Part shown: piece by piece, positions 9,201 through 11,255 of the stretch
Layout: each line of letters starts with the position of its first letter
How positions within the stretch are numbered: the first letter of the stretch is position 1
Assembly (NCBI GenBank): GCA_943704525.1
Contig: CALSCQ010003359.1
Coordinates: 64,001 to 75,255, forward strand
Direction of reading: 5' to 3'
Source: Pigoraptor vietnamica
Taxonomy: Eukaryota; Opisthokonta; Filasterea
DNA: 11,255 nucleotides
Position numbers and translations under genes: made by a program
The notes under the pieces: generated by a model
The model's database searches: none
What the model was told of the DNA's origin: nothing
What the model saw: only the letters and a program-made list of their open reading frames with translations

Positions 9201-11242
9201 CAAGCGCATGTGGGCCTTGCCAGCGAGGGCGCCGGGATTGTCTCCATCCTTCTGTACAACATGGCATTTACGACCTTTCCTGTTGCTCGGCACATTGCAG
9301 CGCCTGCGTACGACCCGGACACGCTCACCGTCCAGGGCATCACATACACGGCCGTTATGAGTGCCAGTGGCCAGCTACTCCTCTCGGCGATCCCTCGGCC
9401 GCGCAAGACGCTCTTTGCCCTCCTCGACTATGTTGTGACGGCGCGCCCTTGCACCGGCATGAACGACGTGTCGGGATCCATCATCTACACGGAGTACGTC
9501 TCGCCGGCGAACGAGAAGTCGCCGCTGTACATTCGCCCGTCGAGCAAGCCTGCGTACACGCTCTGCTGCCTCACGGTCACGGCGCGCTACAACGAGGACA
9601 TCAAGGGTGCCTTCTCTTCGTTTACGCCTGTGCGGACGCGCAACGAAGGTGAGCAATTTGTGTTTTCTTCGTTGTATGTTTTGTGGGTGTGCTTGTGCGT
9701 GTGTGGTTGTGTGACAGCATGCGAGCGAGCGCCCGTGTGCATACGTATGCTCGTGACCTGTTGTCAATACCTGCATCGTTTCTCTGGCCTCACCTTGTTC
9801 CCACCCACACACAGCCCCCACTTTCGCCGCGAATGCCTTTGACTCGTCGTCTGGGCTTCTTCTCATCGCAAACTCCACCGACAAGCGCGCCCTGAAACTG
9901 CCCTACATTCCCGCCGTCGCCGTTGCGAACGGAGAGATCAGCAACTACCGCGTCACGCTCGTTCGCGAACCCTCGAAGGCCGTCGTGCAGTCTGTCGACG
10001 TCGCCCCCGCCGCAATCAACTCGCCGGTTTTCTTCCGCAAACTCGATCCGTTTGTCCGCTACAGCGCATACGTCGAGGTCAACAGCACGTACGGCGTGGG
10101 TAACGTGAACCCCACGACGGGCCGCGGTCCCATCTTTGGCACGCAACGCAGTCCGGCCGACGACGGTGAGTTTGCCTGCCTCTTCGAATGCACCATTGTG
10201 TAGGGCGTGAAAGACCTGTGTGCGTGCGCAGCAGAAACGACGCATTTACAAACATCGGGTCTGCACAATCACTGTTGAATGCGCAAACGCAACTGTGTCT
10301 GACGTGAGATGATGTGTGCTGCAGTGGCGCCCATTATCACGTTTGGCCCGGGCACCGTGACGGTCACGTGGGACAAGGACGCCTTCACTGCCATTACCGA
10401 CGACCGCAGCGACTTTACCATTCGCTACTTCCTCGACCAGGACGCCGGCGGCGCGTGGACGGTGTTCAAGACGGCGACGTCGGCGATTGACGGCTCTGCG
10501 TCGTTCTCGGGATTGCCGGCGGGCAGCTTCCGCGTGCGCATCGAGACGACGGCTGGCGGCTCGTTCACGCAGCCCACGCCCGCGGACGACGCTCGCAACG
10601 ACGTTGTGCTTGTGACGCTGACGGGGACGGTGGCCGATTTCCGCGCCAAGGAGTCGAGCTTCCGCGAGGCAGTTGCTGCGGCCGTGTCCATCTCGCGGCG
10701 GCGCGCCACGTCGGTGACGGCCGCCAACGTGTACATTGTGGGCGTCTACCAGCGCGGCAGCAGCATTGACGTGAACTTTTTCGTGGCGGTGCCCTCTGGG
10801 GGCAGTCGGACGGTCATTTCGGGCACGACAGTGTCGAACGCCGTCACATCGAATTCTGCGGCCATCGCGACGTCGACGGGGATGCCGTTTGTGCAGGCCG
10901 CGCGCGCGCCTGTCGCCTCGAACCGTAACACTGGTGGGTGCCTTTGGGCAGTTCTTGGTTGTGTGCACTTACTATGGAATGGGTGCGCGCATGTATTCTC
11001 TCTCGTGCGTGTGAGTGTTTCGTGCCCGCTGTATTCGTGCGTGAATGTTTCCATGTTGTTGGTCGTGTTTCTGGCTTTGTATTCAGTCTGCAGCTCACTC
11101 TGGCCCTTCCCTCCCCGCTCACAGGCACCCCTCTTGTGCCTTCGTCGTCGTCCTCGAGCAACGCGGGCGCCATCGCTGGCGCTGTCATTGGTGTGCTTGC
11201 CTTTGCGGCCATTTGCGTGGGCGGCATCTATTACTACCGCAG
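3715..11242 (+). CDS. multi-FN3 type I membrane protein with SEA-like juxtamembrane domain, 15 exons, 3' end missing
   Basis: Predicted join: 3715-3799, 3930-4253, 4387-4731, 4853-5248, 5504-5818, 6014-6304, 6513-6848, 7120-7443, 7591-7887, 7997-8386, 8725-9081, 9301-9648, 9815-10165, 10325-10933, 11125-11242. This gives 1628 codons plus 2 nt with no stop. Order: signal peptide (1-28), twelve FN3-like modules of 97-132 residues, a thirteenth FN3 (about 1387-1477), a SEA-like domain (about 1480-1575), Ser-rich stalk, and TM helix (1603-1624) followed by YYYR. The first 14 introns are phase 1; the donor after exon 15 is phase 2. The intracellular part is outside the window, so receptor kinase, phosphatase or adhesion protein are all possible. 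An alternative start is Met at 3733 with a better Kozak context (AAAATGG). Introns were inferred from splice consensus, phase and FN3 continuity, not from transcripts. Confidence 0.87.
3930..4253 (+). CDS. exon 2: FN3-like module 1 (residues 29-136)
   Basis: Begins APTTVEVWG. B-strand-like EVVVHFASVT, C-strand AYQVTATTD and the F-strand signature LGDTSYVFALVANV fit FN3, although the B-strand Trp is Phe. Acceptor TCTGCAG|CG, donor TATG|GTGGGT; following intron 4254-4386. Confidence 0.8.
4306..4325. repeat. (CA)n microsatellite in FN3 intron 2
   Basis: CA repeats with one CG interruption inside intron 4254-4386. Confidence 0.85.
4387..4731 (+). CDS. exon 3: divergent FN3-like module 2 (residues 137-251)
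   Basis: Begins ALRWLTAQEY; B-strand-like SFQLEWPRRF and F-strand-like TTFKFTITVQG suggest FN3, but it is divergent and has four Cys that may pair. Acceptor ACGCAG|CG, donor TGCC|GTGAGT; following intron 4732-4852. Confidence 0.75.
4853..5248 (+). CDS. exon 4: FN3-like module 3 (residues 252-383)
   Basis: Begins HSSFAGKQL; contains AVYVFNSSKLCGFQC and the F-strand-like PASTYTVKVFMGDG, with four Cys. Longest single-module exon (132 codons). Acceptor CAACAG|AT, donor CAGG|GTGCGT; following intron 5249-5503 (255 bp, contains a stop). Confidence 0.75.
5311..5351. repeat. (TG)n microsatellite in FN3 intron 4
   Basis: Interrupted TG repeats, about 60 nt after the exon 4 donor. Confidence 0.85.
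5504..5818 (+). CDS. exon 5: FN3 module 4 (residues 384-488)
   Basis: Clear FN3: DPTWPGTP start, LRVTWPAPSY (B strand Trp, Pro), AGYSVSLSAYD (C strand Tyr), and RQYKYTVTALVDWDG (F strand). Acceptor CTCTCAG|AC, donor GGAG|GTGCGT. Confidence 0.88.
5830..5989. repeat. TG-rich compound repeat filling FN3 intron 5
   Basis: Nearly the whole intron is TG, CGTG and CGTACG repeats. Within it a block starting TGTTGTTTGTGTGCGTACG at 5878 recurs at 5931, a 53-bp tandem duplication; the second copy has an extra ACGTGCGT. Confidence 0.9.
6014..6304 (+). CDS. exon 6: FN3-like module 5 (residues 489-585)
   Basis: Begins AFTWPSDQDA; PYTVTLRVTS and FNIVGLKTYSNYTLTFSA give C- and F-strand signatures. Shortest module exon (97 codons). 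Acceptor CCTGCAG|CG, donor GGAG|GTGTGT (followed by GA). Confidence 0.82.
6386..6397 (+). repeat. poly-G run in FN3 intron 6
   Basis: Twelve consecutive G in the middle of intron 6305-6512, also a likely site of sequencing length error. Confidence 0.9.
6513..6848 (+). CDS. exon 7: FN3-like module 6 (residues 586-697)
   Basis: Begins APTIRAGSI; LLSVQFTSPVVDKLN and GGTYSVQLLVSSAND are FN3-like B and F strands. Acceptor CACGCAG|CG, donor CGCG|GTGCGT. The last 12 bases and the donor are copied again 111 bp downstream in the intron. Confidence 0.82.
6837..6970 (+). repeat. 23-bp direct repeat duplicating the exon 7 splice donor
   Basis: The 23 bp at 6837-6859 (exon 7 end, donor GT at 6849 and first intron bases) are repeated exactly at 6948-6970, so a second identical donor lies at 6960, 111 bp downstream. 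Reading through to it meets TGA at 6881-6883. Confidence 0.92.
7120..7443 (+). CDS. exon 8: FN3 module 7 (residues 698-805)
   Basis: The best FN3 match in the gene: APDWG start, LNMTWDAPDYPNGPLDRY and VLEWFSN, then YYVITGLRGTEVIKVTLYA. Acceptor CACGCAG|CG, donor ACGG|GTGAGT; following intron 7444-7590 (147 bp, open in frame). Confidence 0.9.
7591..7887 (+). CDS. exon 9: FN3-like module 8 (residues 806-904)
   Basis: Begins APEFADGDV; NVIYVTLPLANSTW and FVSYNVTVMAKGPGGS fit B and F strands; two Cys lie between them. Acceptor GCGCAG|CG, donor GGCG|GTGCGT; following intron 7888-7996 is the shortest (109 bp). Confidence 0.82.
7997..8386 (+). CDS. exon 10: FN3 module 9 (residues 905-1034)
   Basis: Begins EVDWGQG; LRVSFAAPVKTNGNVLKL and NTNYDIVVLAFTAQD are FN3 signatures; a C-terminal extension ends TFAA. 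Acceptor TTGGCAG|AG, donor GCCG|GTGAGG, with the exon end and donor duplicated 114 bp downstream. Confidence 0.85.
8373..8503 (+). repeat. 17-bp direct repeat duplicating the exon 10 splice donor
   Basis: CACGTTCGCCGCCGGTG occurs at 8373-8389 (exon 10 end plus donor GT at 8387) and at 8487-8503 (second GT at 8501). The 114 bp between the donors is stop-free in frame and carries the CT/GT microsatellite. Confidence 0.92.
8393..8480 (+). repeat. (CT)34-(GT)10 compound microsatellite in FN3 intron 10
   Basis: 68 bp of perfect CT followed by 20 bp of perfect GT, starting 6 nt after the first exon 10 donor. The remainder of this 338-bp intron (8504-8724) is unremarkable. Confidence 0.95.
8725..9081 (+). 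CDS. exon 11: FN3 module 10 (residues 1035-1153)
   Basis: Begins APDWGDAP, like exon 8; ITLRVKGPDRPNSDIRN and TTYYCVQVTATGTSNV are FN3-like B and F strands. Acceptor CCTGCAG|CG, donor GACG|GTGGGT; following intron 9082-9300 (219 bp, open in frame). Confidence 0.85.
9156..9195. repeat. (AC)n microsatellite in FN3 intron 11
   Basis: About 17 perfect AC units preceded by CACGC, inside intron 9082-9300. Confidence 0.95.
9301..9648 (+). CDS. exon 12: FN3-like module 11 (residues 1154-1269)
   Basis: Begins APAYDPDTL; LLLSAIPRPRKTLFALLDY fits the B-C region and AYTLCCLTVTARYNED the F strand. Three Cys. Acceptor ATTGCAG|CG, donor GAAG|GTGAGC; following intron 9649-9814. Confidence 0.82.
9683..9714. 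repeat. short TG-rich tract in FN3 intron 12
   Basis: Interrupted GTG/TGTG repeats about 35 nt after the exon 12 donor. Confidence 0.7.
9815..10165 (+). CDS. exon 13: FN3 module 12 (residues 1270-1386)
   Basis: Begins APTFAANAF; GEISNYRVTLVREPS and LDPFVRYSAYVEVNS are C- and F-strand signatures. Acceptor CACACAG|CC, donor GACG|GTGAGT; following intron 10166-10324 (159 bp, contains a stop). Confidence 0.85.
10325..10933 (+). CDS. exon 14: FN3 module 13 plus SEA-like domain (residues 1387-1589)
   Basis: Twice the usual exon length. First half: VAPIITFGPGTVTVTWDKD, FTIRYFLDQDAGG and GLPAGSFRVRIETTAGG, an FN3. Second half, from NDVVLVTLTG: helix SSFREAVAAAVSISRRR, strand NVYIVGVYQ, turn RGSSID and strand VNFFVAV, a beta-alpha-beta-beta pattern like SEA domains, which often sit next to the membrane. 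Acceptor GCTGCAG|TG, donor ACTG|GTGGGT; following intron 10934-11124. Confidence 0.82.
11125..11242 (+). CDS. exon 15: Ser-rich stalk and transmembrane helix (residues 1590-1628)
   Basis: TPLV, six consecutive Ser, then AGAIAGAVIGVLAFAAICVG and GI, a hydrophobic single-pass helix with small-xxx-small glycines, ending in YYYR, a stop-transfer start of a cytoplasmic tail. Acceptor CGCTCACAG|GC after a pyrimidine tract; donor AG|GTAAGC shifts to phase 2. The gene continues beyond the window. Confidence 0.85.
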
Positions 11243-11255
11243 GTAAGCCCCCCCC

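Noticed and set aside
8763-9842. A continuous 359-codon frame covering exon 11, intron 11, exon 12 and part of intron 12, which could be read as one coding exon
   Set aside because: The inner stretch is a (AC)n-coded His-Thr repeat lacking FN3 character, has good donor and acceptor sites in the shared phase, and removing it joins two normal-sized modules.

Overview
The window is eukaryotic nuclear DNA, most likely from a unicellular holozoan such as a choanoflagellate or relative. Evidence: two spliced genes with short introns (about 110-340 bp), CAG acceptors throughout, GC-rich coding exons, many (CA/TG)n microsatellites in non-coding DNA, a PKA catalytic gene whose first two introns sit where vertebrate PKA introns sit, and a large FN3-repeat membrane protein built of phase-1 exons. 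The species is not identifiable from sequence alone.

Layout: (1) 1-1499, minus strand: 5' part of a cAMP-dependent protein kinase catalytic subunit gene, four exons (1457-1499, 1128-1189, 240-796, 1-77), residues 1-246, with the C-lobe end running off the left edge. (2) 1500-3714: intergenic region between two divergently transcribed genes. It holds ordinary sequence (1500-2200), a compositionally odd AT-rich/GC-rich/AT-rich island (about 2205-3050) with short inverted repeats, and a microsatellite-rich stretch (3050-3714) that is probably promoter and 5' UTR of the right-hand gene. (3) 3715-11242, plus strand: 15 exons encoding at least 1628 residues of a single-pass type I membrane protein: signal peptide, 12 exons each encoding one FN3-like module, a 13th FN3 fused to a SEA-like juxtamembrane domain, then a transmembrane helix. 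The cytoplasmic part lies beyond the right edge.

The first 14 introns of the large gene are all phase 1, so exons 2-14 can be gained, lost or skipped without changing frame. In introns 7 and 10 the exon end plus splice donor is copied a second time 111 and 114 bp downstream. Introns 5, 8 and 11 are multiples of three and free of stops. These features make the ectodomain a good candidate for alternative or evolving exon content. The two genes need not act together; the visible sequence shows only that they are neighbours in head-to-head orientation. Whether the large protein is a receptor kinase, phosphatase or adhesion protein cannot be decided from this window.
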